Source: Flavobacterium pokkalii
GTDB taxonomy: Bacteria > Bacteroidota > Bacteroidia > Flavobacteriales > Flavobacteriaceae
Assembly: GCF_014596575.1 (NCBI RefSeq)
Contig: NZ_NASZ01000007.1
Location: forward strand, 1 to 64,000
DNA: 64,000 bases
Direction of reading: 5' to 3'
Translations under genes and position numbers: made by a program
Notes under the pieces: generated by a model
Databases searched by the model: none
Seen by the model: the letters and a program-made list of their open reading frames with translations, nothing else
What the model was told of the DNA's origin: nothing
In this document: piece by piece, positions 25,360 through 35,417 of the stretch
How the letters are laid out: every line of letters begins with the position of its first letter
Position numbering within the stretch: position 1 is the stretch's first letter

Positions 25360-26151
25360 TTACAAATCCTGCGCATTAGCAATCAGTTCGGCAATATCCA
25401 TTACCTTCACCTCTGCCTCTTTTTCTTTGTGTTTAATCCCGTCAGTCATCATCGTATTACAAAACGGACATCCGGTTGCTATAATATCCGGAGAGGTTTC
25501 CAAAGCATCATCCGTTCTTTCGATATTGATTTCTTTATTTCCTTTTTCGGCATCTTTAAACATCTGCGCTCCTCCGGCACCACAACACAAACCATTGGAT
25601 TTTGAACGTTTCATTTCGACCAGTTCGGCATCTAATTTTTCAATTAAATTACGTGGCGCTTCATATACTTTATTGGCTCTTCCCAAATAACAAGGATCGT
25701 GGAATGTAATTTTTTTTCCTTTAAATTGCCCGCCTTCAATGGTCAATCTTCCGCCATTCAACAAAGATTTCAAATACGCTGTATGATGAAGTACTTCAAA
25801 TTCGCCTCCTAATTCCGGATATTCATTTTTTAAAGTATTGAAACAATGCGGACAGGCTGTTACGATTTTTTTGGTTTCATAGCCTTTCAGCACTTCGATA
25901 TTCATCATGGCCTGCATTTGAAACAAAAATTCGTTTCCTGCTCTTTTGGCCGGATCTCCGGTACAACTTTCTTCCGTTCCAAGAACAGCAAAAGAAACAT
26001 TAGCACTATTTAAAATACGTACAAAAGCCTTAGTAATCTTTTTGGCTCTATCGTCAAAACTTCCTGCACAACCTACCCAAAACAACACTTCCGGTTGTTT
26101 TCCCTGAGCCAGCATTTCGGCCATTGTAGGTACTATCAAATTTTCTGACAT
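25360..26151 (-). CDS. (Fe-S)-binding protein with CCG domains
   Basis: The 263-aa protein has two cysteine-rich CCG-type modules: CPHCFNTLKNEY with the later CC of LCCGAGG, and a final CPFCNTMM. This is the HdrB/GlpC/LutA type that binds an unusual iron-sulfur cluster and relays electrons or reduces disulfides. It follows the 4Fe-4S membrane protein gene by 71 bp on the same strand, so the two probably form one membrane redox complex. The electron donor and acceptor are unknown. Confidence 0.88.
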   Translation of the reverse strand: MSENLIVPTMAEMLAQGKQPEVLFWVGCAGSFDDRAKKITKAFVRILNSANVSFAVLGTEESCTGDPAKRAGNEFLFQMQAMMNIEVLKGYETKKIVTACPHCFNTLKNEYPELGGEFEVLHHTAYLKSLLNGGRLTIEGGQFKGKKITFHDPCYLGRANKVYEAPRNLIEKLDAELVEMKRSKSNGLCCGAGGAQMFKDAEKGNKEINIERTDDALETSPDIIATGCPFCNTMMTDGIKHKEKEAEVKVMDIAELIANAQDL

Positions 26152-26186
26152 TTTATTTTTGTTTAATCGTTGATAAGTTTAATTGA

Positions 26187-26213
26187 TTAATCGGTTAAAC
26201 AGTTACCGATTAA
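26187..26213. other. Intercistronic hairpin between the Fe-S genes
   Basis: TTAATCGGT / ACCGATTAA is a perfect 9-bp stem with a 9-nt loop. The TTAATCG word recurs on both sides. It could moderate transcript processing; no T-tract is present for termination. Confidence 0.4.
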
Positions 26214-26222
26214 ACGATTAAA

Positions 26223-27557
26223 CTAAATTTCGTTTTTCCAATTCAACCTGTCCTGTTGATTGTATGGCCAAGGTGCTCCGTTATTTTCAACATTGGTCAT
26301 CATAGAATTAAGCGCCATTGGAGCTGCACTTTGTTCCATAACCAAATAACGACGCATATCCATAATAATAGACAAAGGACTAATATTTACCGGACATTCT
26401 TCCACACAGGCATTGCAGGAAGTACAGGCCCAAAGTTCTTCGGGAGAAATATAATCGTTTAATAACGACTTATTATCCGGTACAAAAATGCCTTTGTTAG
26501 CATCAATATTTCTTCCCACTTCTTCCATTCGGTCGCGGGTATCCATCATAATTTTTCGAGGCGATAATTTCTTTCCGGTAATGTTAGCCGGACAAACAGA
26601 GGTACAGCGACCACATTCGGTACAAGTGTAGGCATTTAATAATTGAACCCAGTTTAAATCCTGAATATCACTGGCACCAAATTTAGCCGGTGCTTCTCCT
26701 TCGGCAGCAGCCGGTGCGGCAAACGGATCGGCATTAGGATCCATCATCAATTTTACTTCTTTGGTAACTGCTTCTAAATTATCAAATTCTCCTAACGGAT
26801 TTAAATTAGCAAAATACGTATTTGGGAAAGCCAAAAGAATATGAAGGTGTTTAGAAAAATATAGATAATTCATAAACAACAAAATCCCAACAATATGCAA
26901 CCACCAGAATACATCATAAAGCATGGCAACCGCATTGCTGTTTACTCCATCAAATAAAGGCGCTAAAAACTGACTTACAGGAAAAGAACCCGCTTTGATA
27001 AAATGAGAATAACCTCCGGGAATATTTTGCAAATGCAAATCGGAAGCATTCATAAACAGGAACAAAAACATTAAAATGGTTTCGAAATACAGGATGTAAT
27101 TGGCATCATTTTTCGGAAAACCTTTCAAATCCGGGTTTGCAAAACGCTTTAGTCTGATGATATTTCTTCTGATCCAAAAAACCGTTACCGAAACAATAAC
27201 TAAAATTGCTAAAATTTCGAAAGAAGCGATTAGAAAATTATAAACAACACCCAAAGAAGCAAATATTCGGTGTGTTCCAAACAATCCGTCAATAATAATT
27301 TCTAATAACTCAATATTGATGATAATGAACCCTGCATAAACAATAATGTGCAAAATTCCGGCAATAGGTCTTTTTACCATTTTTGACTGCCCTAAAGCAA
27401 TCATCACCATATTCTTCCATCTTTCTTTAGGATTGTCTTTGCGGTTTACATCAATACCCAAATTAATATTACGATAGATTTTTTTGATATTTGAAATAAA
27501 ATATCCAAAACCAATAATTAAGACGATGGCAAATAATATATTGTCTAAATAACTCAT
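26223..27557 (-). CDS. Membrane (Fe-S) oxidoreductase with two 4Fe-4S clusters
   Basis: The 444-aa protein has about five or six N-terminal transmembrane segments (residues about 5-260), followed by two ferredoxin clusters, CTECGRCTSVCP and CTSCNACVEECP. The layout is that of HdrDE/GlpC-type quinone-linked subunits. Together with the downstream CCG protein it probably passes electrons between the quinone pool and an unknown partner. It overlaps nothing and is 6 bp after the MlaD-like gene's stop, so an operon from the amidase onward is likely. Confidence 0.88.
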   Translation of the reverse strand: MSYLDNILFAIVLIIGFGYFISNIKKIYRNINLGIDVNRKDNPKERWKNMVMIALGQSKMVKRPIAGILHIIVYAGFIIINIELLEIIIDGLFGTHRIFASLGVVYNFLIASFEILAILVIVSVTVFWIRRNIIRLKRFANPDLKGFPKNDANYILYFETILMFLFLFMNASDLHLQNIPGGYSHFIKAGSFPVSQFLAPLFDGVNSNAVAMLYDVFWWLHIVGILLFMNYLYFSKHLHILLAFPNTYFANLNPLGEFDNLEAVTKEVKLMMDPNADPFAAPAAAEGEAPAKFGASDIQDLNWVQLLNAYTCTECGRCTSVCPANITGKKLSPRKIMMDTRDRMEEVGRNIDANKGIFVPDNKSLLNDYISPEELWACTSCNACVEECPVNISPLSIIMDMRRYLVMEQSAAPMALNSMMTNVENNGAPWPYNQQDRLNWKNEI

Positions 27558-27563
27558 AATTTG

Positions 27564-28526
27564 TTATTTTTTTGCTTTGGAAATAGTATCATTTGGTCCT
27601 ACATAAGGCTTGTTTTTCTTTCCAAAAAGAGAAATATTTACATAACGGGTTGGATACAAACGAAGATCCTGAAGCAATAATTCTAATTCCTTAGAAGTAT
27701 TCGACAAATTATTATAAAAAGCTTCGTCTTTAAGTAATTTACCCATACTTCCGTCACCGGCTTCCAAACCAGCCATAATTCCGTTCACTTTAGCCAAAGT
27801 AGAGTTTAAACTTTTAACCGTTTTCCCTAAATCGGCTTTACTTAGAGAATCAGAGATTTTAGAAAAATTTCCGGAAATTTTATTAAAATTGGTAACCATT
27901 CCGCTGATTTGGGTTTTATTTTCAGCCACCAAAGAATTCACTCCCGCCGATGCCTGATGGAATTGTTCCATGGTTTTGCTTAATTCAGCTAAACTTTTCT
28001 TTAAATTCTCCTGCGTGTTTTTGTCCAAGACATTATTAATTCCGGCAATCAGATTATCAGCATTTACCAATAATTTTTCAATCTTATCCTGAAGCGGAAC
28101 TAATTTTTTACTCAACGACTCAGTCATTCCTAAACGAACGCTTCCATTTAGTTTATCCCCGTTTTCAATTTCTGTTTTATTTGAAAAATCAGGTTCAATA
28201 GCAATTTGTTTTCCACCGATAAATCCCGGCTCGTAAATTGTTGCCAAACTGGTTTTTGAAATTGGAAAATCAGTTTTAATTTGCATTTCAACTAATAATT
28301 TTCCGTTCGAAGGATTGATGGTAATTTGTTCAATTTTACCAATTACCAAACCATTTATGGTTACTGCCGCCGAAGGAGCTAAACCTTCCACACTTTCGTA
28401 TTCAGCATATAATGTAGTATAACTATTAAAAAGATCGCGCCCTTTTAAAAAACTATAACCCCAAATAAATATCAATATTGCTGCAATTACTAAAATTGCT
28501 GTCTTAATTTCTCTAGTTAATTTCAA
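27564..28526 (-). CDS. MlaD/MCE-domain lipid transport protein
   Basis: A 320-aa protein with one N-terminal transmembrane helix (residues about 8-27) and an MCE domain (about 37-120, LYAEYESVEGLAPSAAVTINGLVIGKI), then a long heptad-rich helix. It would sit in the inner membrane and bridge lipids to the outer membrane as a hexamer. The ATPase and permease subunits (MlaE/F) are not in this window. It lies between the amidase and Fe-S genes on the same strand. Confidence 0.88.
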   Translation of the reverse strand: MKLTREIKTAILVIAAILIFIWGYSFLKGRDLFNSYTTLYAEYESVEGLAPSAAVTINGLVIGKIEQITINPSNGKLLVEMQIKTDFPISKTSLATIYEPGFIGGKQIAIEPDFSNKTEIENGDKLNGSVRLGMTESLSKKLVPLQDKIEKLLVNADNLIAGINNVLDKNTQENLKKSLAELSKTMEQFHQASAGVNSLVAENKTQISGMVTNFNKISGNFSKISDSLSKADLGKTVKSLNSTLAKVNGIMAGLEAGDGSMGKLLKDEAFYNNLSNTSKELELLLQDLRLYPTRYVNISLFGKKNKPYVGPNDTISKAKK

Positions 28527-28573
28527 AATAATAGGTTTTAGTGCAAATTTAAAACAAATAATAGAACTTGACG

Positions 28574-29725
28574 TTATTTTATTGCATCCTGAATATCGAT
28601 TTGATTCCCGTTCTTGTAAGCAACCACAAAAGCGGAATTAAATCCTTTTTCTTTAGCTTCACTCAAAAGCTTTCTGGAATCTTCATAATCAGCCGTTTGT
28701 CCGTAAAAATATTTGTAATTTTTCCCTATGCGTTCCATGGTAACACTACGGAGTCCTTTAAAATTTTTAGGTGCTAATTCTAATTTTCTTCCCGAAACAG
28801 CCAGTTGAACCTTAAAAATCACATCTGAATTCGACTGAGAAACTGTTTTTTTAGCCACAACAGAATCTGATTTACTCTTTTCCGGAGTAGCGGTATCAGG
28901 CATTCTTTCGTTCATTCTTTGAGAAGGTTTCACGCCAACTTCCGATTCACCGCCGCCAAAATATTCGTTTTTATAACTAATAATGGCATTAGCAATCGCC
29001 CGGGCTATATCGTTTTGTCCTTCTTCCGAATCTAAAACATTTCCTTCTGTATAATTAGAAACAAATCCCGTCTCGATTAAAACCCTTGGCATATACGCTT
29101 TATGCAACACCATAAAAGGGGCCTGTTTTACTCCACCGGCTCTGATTTTTTTGCCTAAAGCAGCAAAACCATTTTGTATTTTACTTGCCAAAGAAATACT
29201 ATTATCTAAATATTCTTCCTGCATTAAGGTAAAACCAATCATCGTTTCCGGCGAATTCGGGTCAAAACCTTCGTATTTTCTTTTATAATCTTTTTCTAAA
29301 GTGATTACTGAGTTCTCTTTTTTAGCCGCTTCCAGATTGGAAGCAATTTTACTCATACCCATCACATAGGTTTCCGTTCCATCGGCAGAGGTATTTCTAT
29401 TGGCGTTACAGTGAATCGAAACAAATATATTTGCATTGGCTCTGTTAGCAATATTAGCTCTTTCAACCAAATCAATAAAAACATCGGTTTTTCGGGTATA
29501 AATCACGTCTATTTTAGGATAAGACTCTAATATTTTACCTACTTTAAGAACAATAGCCAGGTTTATTTTTTTCTCTACGTGACCATTATAAGATGCCCCA
29601 AAATCATGGTCACCATGACCTGCATCCAGAGTTACTTTAAAATTACCCGACTGGCTATAATTAGTAAAAGAAAGAAAGAGAAGTAAAAAAGTTAGTACAA
29701 CTTTTGTTTTAGTAATTACAAACAT
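28574..29725 (-). CDS. N-acetylmuramoyl-L-alanine amidase with C-terminal SPOR-like domain
   Basis: The 383-aa precursor has a signal peptide (KVVLTFLLLFLSFTNYSQ), an Amidase_3 domain (about 30-250) with VTLDAGHGDHDFGA, the VSIHCNAN motif and LIETGFVSN, and a serine/lysine-rich linker. A final region (about 305-383) resembles SPOR, the septal-peptidoglycan-binding domain. It cleaves the amide bond between the glycan and stem peptide, probably at division. It is divergent from lptD. Confidence 0.9.
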   Translation of the reverse strand: MFVITKTKVVLTFLLLFLSFTNYSQSGNFKVTLDAGHGDHDFGASYNGHVEKKINLAIVLKVGKILESYPKIDVIYTRKTDVFIDLVERANIANRANANIFVSIHCNANRNTSADGTETYVMGMSKIASNLEAAKKENSVITLEKDYKRKYEGFDPNSPETMIGFTLMQEEYLDNSISLASKIQNGFAALGKKIRAGGVKQAPFMVLHKAYMPRVLIETGFVSNYTEGNVLDSEEGQNDIARAIANAIISYKNEYFGGGESEVGVKPSQRMNERMPDTATPEKSKSDSVVAKKTVSQSNSDVIFKVQLAVSGRKLELAPKNFKGLRSVTMERIGKNYKYFYGQTADYEDSRKLLSEAKEKGFNSAFVVAYKNGNQIDIQDAIK

Positions 29726-29801
29726 AAATCTAAAGTTAATTTTAATTAAACACTACGGCTAGAATTTGATTATTTGACTATTTTTGACGAAAAATAATCT
29801 G

Positions 29802-29809
29802 TAAGTTTG
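29802..29809 (+). promoter_or_regulatory. -7 promoter box TAAGTTTG before lptD
   Basis: An exact TAnnTTTG match. It contains the TTG at 29807, so translation must begin downstream, supporting the start at 29858. Confidence 0.5.
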
Positions 29810-29857
29810 ACACTTCAAAAAACAAGCCATAATTTTACAAAAATAGTATTTATCCCT

Positions 29858-32542
29858 TTGCATACAAACTTATTTCATATCGTTTTATTATCATTTTTCC
29901 TAACATTTGGGGCGTCTGACGTCTATTCACAGGATATTTCTAAGAAAACGAAAGCCATCTCTGCGAAACAAACAAAAAAATCAGCAGAAACCAAAACTAC
30001 CGTTAAAGACACTATTCACAAAGAAACCGACAGCATTAAAAAGGATAGTATCAAGCCCAAAAAAGCTTTTTTAGAAGGAAAAGTAAAATACAAAGCCGAT
30101 AAATATGCTAAAATTGATCAGAAGCGAAAATTAATCACGCTCTATGACAATGCTGAACTCTATTATCAGGATATCGAATTGAAATCCGGAATAATCATAA
30201 TGGATTATGAAAAAAATGAAGTTTATGCCGGAAGAATCAAAGATTCTTTAGGAAAATATACCCAATACCCCAACTTTAAACAAGGTACCAATGTGGTAGA
30301 ACCCGATTCTATCCGCTTTAATTTCAAAACTAAAAAAGCTTTAATTTGGAATTCTAAAACCGATCAGGGAGAATTCAATGTAAAAGCAGCCATTACGAAA
30401 AAAGAAAACGATTCCGTTTACTTTTTAAAAGGCGCACGCTTCACCACTTCTACAAATAAAGAAAATCCCGAATATTATTTCAGAACTTCTAAAGTAAAAT
30501 TCATTCCCGGAAAAAAAGTCATTACCGGACTAACTAACTTGGTTATTGCCGATGTACCAACCCCAATTGCTTTGCCTTTTGCTTATTTTCCAATGAGTAA
30601 AGAAACCAGCGTTTCGGGAATTATTTTACCGAGTTATAACAATTCCAATACCCGCGGATTCTCTTTGCAAAACGGAGGGTATTATTTTGCCCTGAGCGAT
30701 CATTATGATTTAACTGTTTTGGGAGATTATTACACCAATGGAAGTTACGGTATGCGATTTGAGTCTTCTTATGCTAAAAGATACAAATTCAGAGGAAACA
30801 TTAACGTTCGTTTTGAAAACCTGATTAACAGCGAAAGAGGTTATCCGGATTATTCCAAACAAAATATTTACAACATCCAATGGTCGCACTCCCGGGATTC
30901 TAAAGCAAACCCGAATTCCTCTTTCTCGGCATCGGTGAACTTAGGAAGTAGTAAATATTTCCAACAATCCATTAACCAATCCAACACCGGTTCGACCTTA
31001 AACAACACACTGAGCTCTTCGATTTCTTATTCAAAGACATTTAATATTGTTCCTCAGGCAAGATTATCTTTAACCGCGACGCATTCGCAAAATACCCAAA
31101 CGGAATCCATCAATATGACACTGCCAACTTTGCAATTTAGCTTGGACAGAATGTATCCTTTTGTTGGAAAAGACGGAGTTAAGAAAGGTTTTTTCAAAAA
31201 TATTAACTTACAATACAACCTTAACGGTCGAAACTATATCAATACTACAGACTCCTTATTCTTTAAACCGGAAATGTTTAAAGATGCTAAAATTGGTTTC
31301 CAACACAGTATTCCTTTGAGTACAAACTTTAAATTATTCAAATATTTTAGTGCCACCACCACCGCTAACTACGAAGAAGTTTGGTACACTAAAACGATTC
31401 GAAAAGAATACAACACAGAACAAAGTGCCGTTGTTACTAATACAGTTAACGGATTTGACGCTTTCAGAACTTATAATTTTTCAGCCAGTTTAGGAACCAC
31501 TATTTACGGAACTTTTAAATTTGGTGACGATAAAAAAATTCAAGCAATCCGACATGTGATTCGTCCGTCTTTCTCTTATTCCTACACGCCTAGTTTTGAA
31601 AAATATTACGATACCTATTCTTCTGATGCCAGCGGAAGAATGGATCAACGATACACCCGTTTTGAAGGCGGAATTTTCGGAGCGCCGGGATTAAGTAATT
31701 CAAACATATTAGGAATCAGTATCAGTAATACTTTTGAAGCAAAAGTAAGAGACAAAGACTCTACCAAAACAGAACCTAAAAAAGTAATGCTGCTGAACAA
31801 CCTGAATCTTTCTACCAGTTATAATTTGGATGCCGACGGTGTAACCGCCCTGGCCTGGTCTCCGGTTCGTGTAAGCACTGGAGCACAGTTTTTTGAAAAC
31901 AAATTAAACGCCAACTTAGCAGCTACTTTAGATCCTTATGCGATTGATAATTCCGGTCAAAGAATTAACAAATACAACATTGAAAACGGCGGTAGTTTAT
32001 TTAGAATGACCAGTGCCAATATTACCTTAAATTATGCTCTTTCAAGCAGGGATAAAAAGGATAAAAAAGACAACAAAGATACTCAAACTACCCGAAACGG
32101 TGGACGTGAAGACGACCTTTTTGGAACCGCTACCGATTTGAACGACAACCGAAAAAGCATGTTTGACGGCAGCGAAGAAGAAGGCGAAGATACTATTTCG
32201 GAGTTTTTTAATTCTAAAATTCCGTGGGATATGACTTTTGCTTATTCCTTTACCTATAGCAACAATAATCGGGAAAACAGAATTTCAGGAAACTCCTTAA
32301 TGATTTCCGCCAATACTGATTTAACACCAAAATGGAAAGTTGGAGCTTCTACAGGATACGATTTTGTTCAAAAAGGAGTAACTTACACACAATTACGCTT
32401 TGAACGTGATTTAGCTAGTTGGAGATTAAGTTTCAACTGGACACCTTTTGGTACTAATGCCAACTGGAATTTCTTTATCGGAATCAAATCCGGTATCCTG
32501 AGTGATATTAAATGGGAAAAACGAAACTATTCGAATCGTTAA
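29858..32542 (+). CDS. lptD: LPS-assembly protein LptD (OstA-like)
   Basis: An 894-aa outer-membrane protein. A signal peptide (HIVLLSFFLTFGASDVYSQ) is followed by a lysine-rich linker, an OstA/LptA-like beta-jellyroll (about residues 70-230) and a long C-terminal beta barrel with alternating strands. It inserts lipopolysaccharide in the outer leaflet. No ATG exists in frame at the N-terminus. TTG at 29858 gives the right-sized signal; an upstream TTG at 29807 overlaps the promoter box. A short RidA gene follows 44 bp later. Confidence 0.87.
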   Translation: MHTNLFHIVLLSFFLTFGASDVYSQDISKKTKAISAKQTKKSAETKTTVKDTIHKETDSIKKDSIKPKKAFLEGKVKYKADKYAKIDQKRKLITLYDNAELYYQDIELKSGIIIMDYEKNEVYAGRIKDSLGKYTQYPNFKQGTNVVEPDSIRFNFKTKKALIWNSKTDQGEFNVKAAITKKENDSVYFLKGARFTTSTNKENPEYYFRTSKVKFIPGKKVITGLTNLVIADVPTPIALPFAYFPMSKETSVSGIILPSYNNSNTRGFSLQNGGYYFALSDHYDLTVLGDYYTNGSYGMRFESSYAKRYKFRGNINVRFENLINSERGYPDYSKQNIYNIQWSHSRDSKANPNSSFSASVNLGSSKYFQQSINQSNTGSTLNNTLSSSISYSKTFNIVPQARLSLTATHSQNTQTESINMTLPTLQFSLDRMYPFVGKDGVKKGFFKNINLQYNLNGRNYINTTDSLFFKPEMFKDAKIGFQHSIPLSTNFKLFKYFSATTTANYEEVWYTKTIRKEYNTEQSAVVTNTVNGFDAFRTYNFSASLGTTIYGTFKFGDDKKIQAIRHVIRPSFSYSYTPSFEKYYDTYSSDASGRMDQRYTRFEGGIFGAPGLSNSNILGISISNTFEAKVRDKDSTKTEPKKVMLLNNLNLSTSYNLDADGVTALAWSPVRVSTGAQFFENKLNANLAATLDPYAIDNSGQRINKYNIENGGSLFRMTSANITLNYALSSRDKKDKKDNKDTQTTRNGGREDDLFGTATDLNDNRKSMFDGSEEEGEDTISEFFNSKIPWDMTFAYSFTYSNNNRENRISGNSLMISANTDLTPKWKVGASTGYDFVQKGVTYTQLRFERDLASWRLSFNWTPFGTNANWNFFIGIKSGILSDIKWEKRNYSNR

Positions 32543-32586
32543 TTCTTTAGTTTAAATACAACAAATCATTTTAAATCAATAATGTC

Positions 32587-32967
32587 ATGAAAAAAATAAT
32601 TTTCACCGAAAAAGCACCTGCTCCAATCGGTCCGTATAATCAGGCTGTTTTAACCGGAAACATGCTTTATACTTCAGGACAAATTGCCATTAACCCAGCC
32701 GACGGAAATCTGGTAACTTCCAGCATTGAAGCCGAAACAAAACAGGTTATGGAAAACATAAAAGCCATTCTGGATGCTGCCGGAATGACTTTTGAAAATG
32801 TGATTAAATCAACTATATTTATTATGAATATGAATGATTTTGCTACAATTAATACCGTTTATGGTTCCTATTTTAACGAAGTAACAGCTCCAGCACGTGA
32901 AACGGTTCAGGTGGCTTGTTTGCCAAAAAATGTTAATATCGAAATTTCGGTAATCGCTACAATCTAG
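32587..32967 (+). CDS. ridA: RidA-family 2-iminoacid deaminase
   Basis: The 126-aa protein starts MKKIIFTEKAPAPIGPYNQAV, with the SGQIAINPADG motif and the conserved arginine in APARETVQVACLPKN. RidA proteins form trimers and hydrolyse reactive enamines and imines made by PLP enzymes. It is probably cotranscribed with lptD. Its 3' end overlaps the convergent mgsA by 11 bp. Confidence 0.93.
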   Translation: MKKIIFTEKAPAPIGPYNQAVLTGNMLYTSGQIAINPADGNLVTSSIEAETKQVMENIKAILDAAGMTFENVIKSTIFIMNMNDFATINTVYGSYFNEVTAPARETVQVACLPKNVNIEISVIATI

Positions 32968-33331
32968 TTGCAATTGCATCCAATAACAATTGTGCAGTAG
33001 CTTCATTAGTAGCTAAAGGCACATTATGCACGTCACATACACGAACCAGCATATTTACATCCGGTTCGTGTGGGTGACTTGCCAAAGGATCTTTAAAAAA
33101 GAAAACCATATTGGTTTTTCCTTCCGCTACTCTGGCTGCAATTTGCGCATCACCTCCCACAGGTCCCGAAAGCATTTTCATCACTTTAAAACCTGCTTTT
33201 TCAGCTCTTCCTCCCGTTGTCCCGGTTGCAATCAACTGAATGTTGTCTTTTGACAACACCTCTTTATTTTTGTTTAAAAATTGAACCATGTCAACTTTTT
33301 TTCCATCATGTGAAATTATAGCGATTTCCAT
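32957..33331 (-). CDS. mgsA: Methylglyoxal synthase
   Basis: The 124-aa protein is of the usual length for the family, with the phosphate-binding TGTTGG and SGPVGGDAQIA motifs and the catalytic aspartates of that region, plus FFKDPLASHPHEPDV. It converts dihydroxyacetone phosphate to methylglyoxal, a bypass of lower glycolysis under phosphate limitation. It follows the sugar kinase, gap and pfkA genes on the same strand, a fitting glycolytic context. Its 3' end overlaps ridA. Confidence 0.95.
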   Translation of the reverse strand: MEIAIISHDGKKVDMVQFLNKNKEVLSKDNIQLIATGTTGGRAEKAGFKVMKMLSGPVGGDAQIAARVAEGKTNMVFFFKDPLASHPHEPDVNMLVRVCDVHNVPLATNEATAQLLLDAIATRL

Positions 33332-33338
33332 ATTTTTT

Positions 33339-34190
33339 TTATTGATTCGTTACATGATATGAAATTAATCCGTCAATAGGTCTTCTCAACACATTACCTA
33401 ATTCTAAATTGTATTTATCAAATGCCTGTTGCAATTCTTCTCTTAAATAATAAGCGATAGAACCTACAAAATGCACCGGTACTTCATGACAATTTTCGTA
33501 TTGCATTACATAATTTTTGATAAAAGACTTCATTCCTTTACGAATGATTTTTTGACAAAATTCCGTGTCTTTATGCTGAATTAAAAATTTAGCAAAAGTC
33601 GCTAAATATGCATTCGGATTTTCCTCTTTATATAATTTGTTTTTAATAAAATCAGGATCAACATTGAACTCTTTTTCAAATTCAACTGCTAATTCTTTTG
33701 GCATTTTATTGAAATAATATTTTCTGATTAATTCTTTTCCGTAAACATTACCACTGGAATCATCCATCACAATGTAGCCTAACGATTGTACTTTTTGATG
33801 CAAAATAGTTCCGTCAAAATAACTACAGTTAGACCCCGTCCCCAAGATACACACAATGGCTTTTTGATCCTTAGGAGTCGTTGCATAAACAGCGGCATAA
33901 GTATCTTCTTCCACTACAATTTCAGCATTTGGAAAATACTCCTGAAAAACGCCCTTCAACGTAATTTTCATTCGATCCGTTCCGCAACCTGCTCCATAGA
34001 AATACAAATGAGTCACTAACTTTTTACTTTGCTGAATATCAAAACGATCGTCTAATCGGGCAATAATTTGGTCTCCTTCTAAGATTTCCGGATTTAATCC
34101 TAAAGTTTGGGTGGTAAATAATATTTTTCCCTGGTCGTCTATGGCAATCCAATCGGCTTTGGTAGAACCGCTGTCAACTATTAATTTCAT
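33339..34190 (-). CDS. BadF/BadG-type N-acetylglucosamine kinase-like ATPase
   Basis: A 283-aa ASKHA-fold protein with MKLIVDSGSTKADWI as phosphate-1, a CILGTGSNCSYFDG phosphate-2 motif and a DDSSGNVYGKELI segment. This is the BadF/BcrA/GlcNAc kinase family; in Bacteroidetes such proteins are usually annotated as N-acetylglucosamine kinases, which feed amino sugars to recycling. The exact sugar is unproven. It lies 7 bp after mgsA's start codon end on the same strand. Confidence 0.83.
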   Translation of the reverse strand: MKLIVDSGSTKADWIAIDDQGKILFTTQTLGLNPEILEGDQIIARLDDRFDIQQSKKLVTHLYFYGAGCGTDRMKITLKGVFQEYFPNAEIVVEEDTYAAVYATTPKDQKAIVCILGTGSNCSYFDGTILHQKVQSLGYIVMDDSSGNVYGKELIRKYYFNKMPKELAVEFEKEFNVDPDFIKNKLYKEENPNAYLATFAKFLIQHKDTEFCQKIIRKGMKSFIKNYVMQYENCHEVPVHFVGSIAYYLREELQQAFDKYNLELGNVLRRPIDGLISYHVTNQ

Positions 34191-34280
34191 TTGTTTGTTT
34201 TTGGTGTGTTAGTTTTTGTTTTTAGCCTTCAGATTGTAATTTAAATAAATTCCGCTACAATCTCTTGTTTTTAGAAAATA

Positions 34281-34312
34281 AAAATCCCGTTAATTTTAAA
34301 TAACGGGATTTT
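34281..34312 (-). terminator. Terminator after gap
   Basis: AAAATCCCGTTA / TAACGGGATTTT is a perfect 12-bp stem with an 8-nt loop, 17 bp beyond the gap stop. Confidence 0.75.
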
Positions 34313-34328
34313 ATATTGATTAGAATTA

Positions 34329-35348
<1,020 letters not shown>

Positions 35349-35417
35349 TTATTGTTTATTATGTGATTTGTTTTTTGCGTGTGCAAATTTAAGAATTAAT
35401 TCTGCTACAATTTTTTT

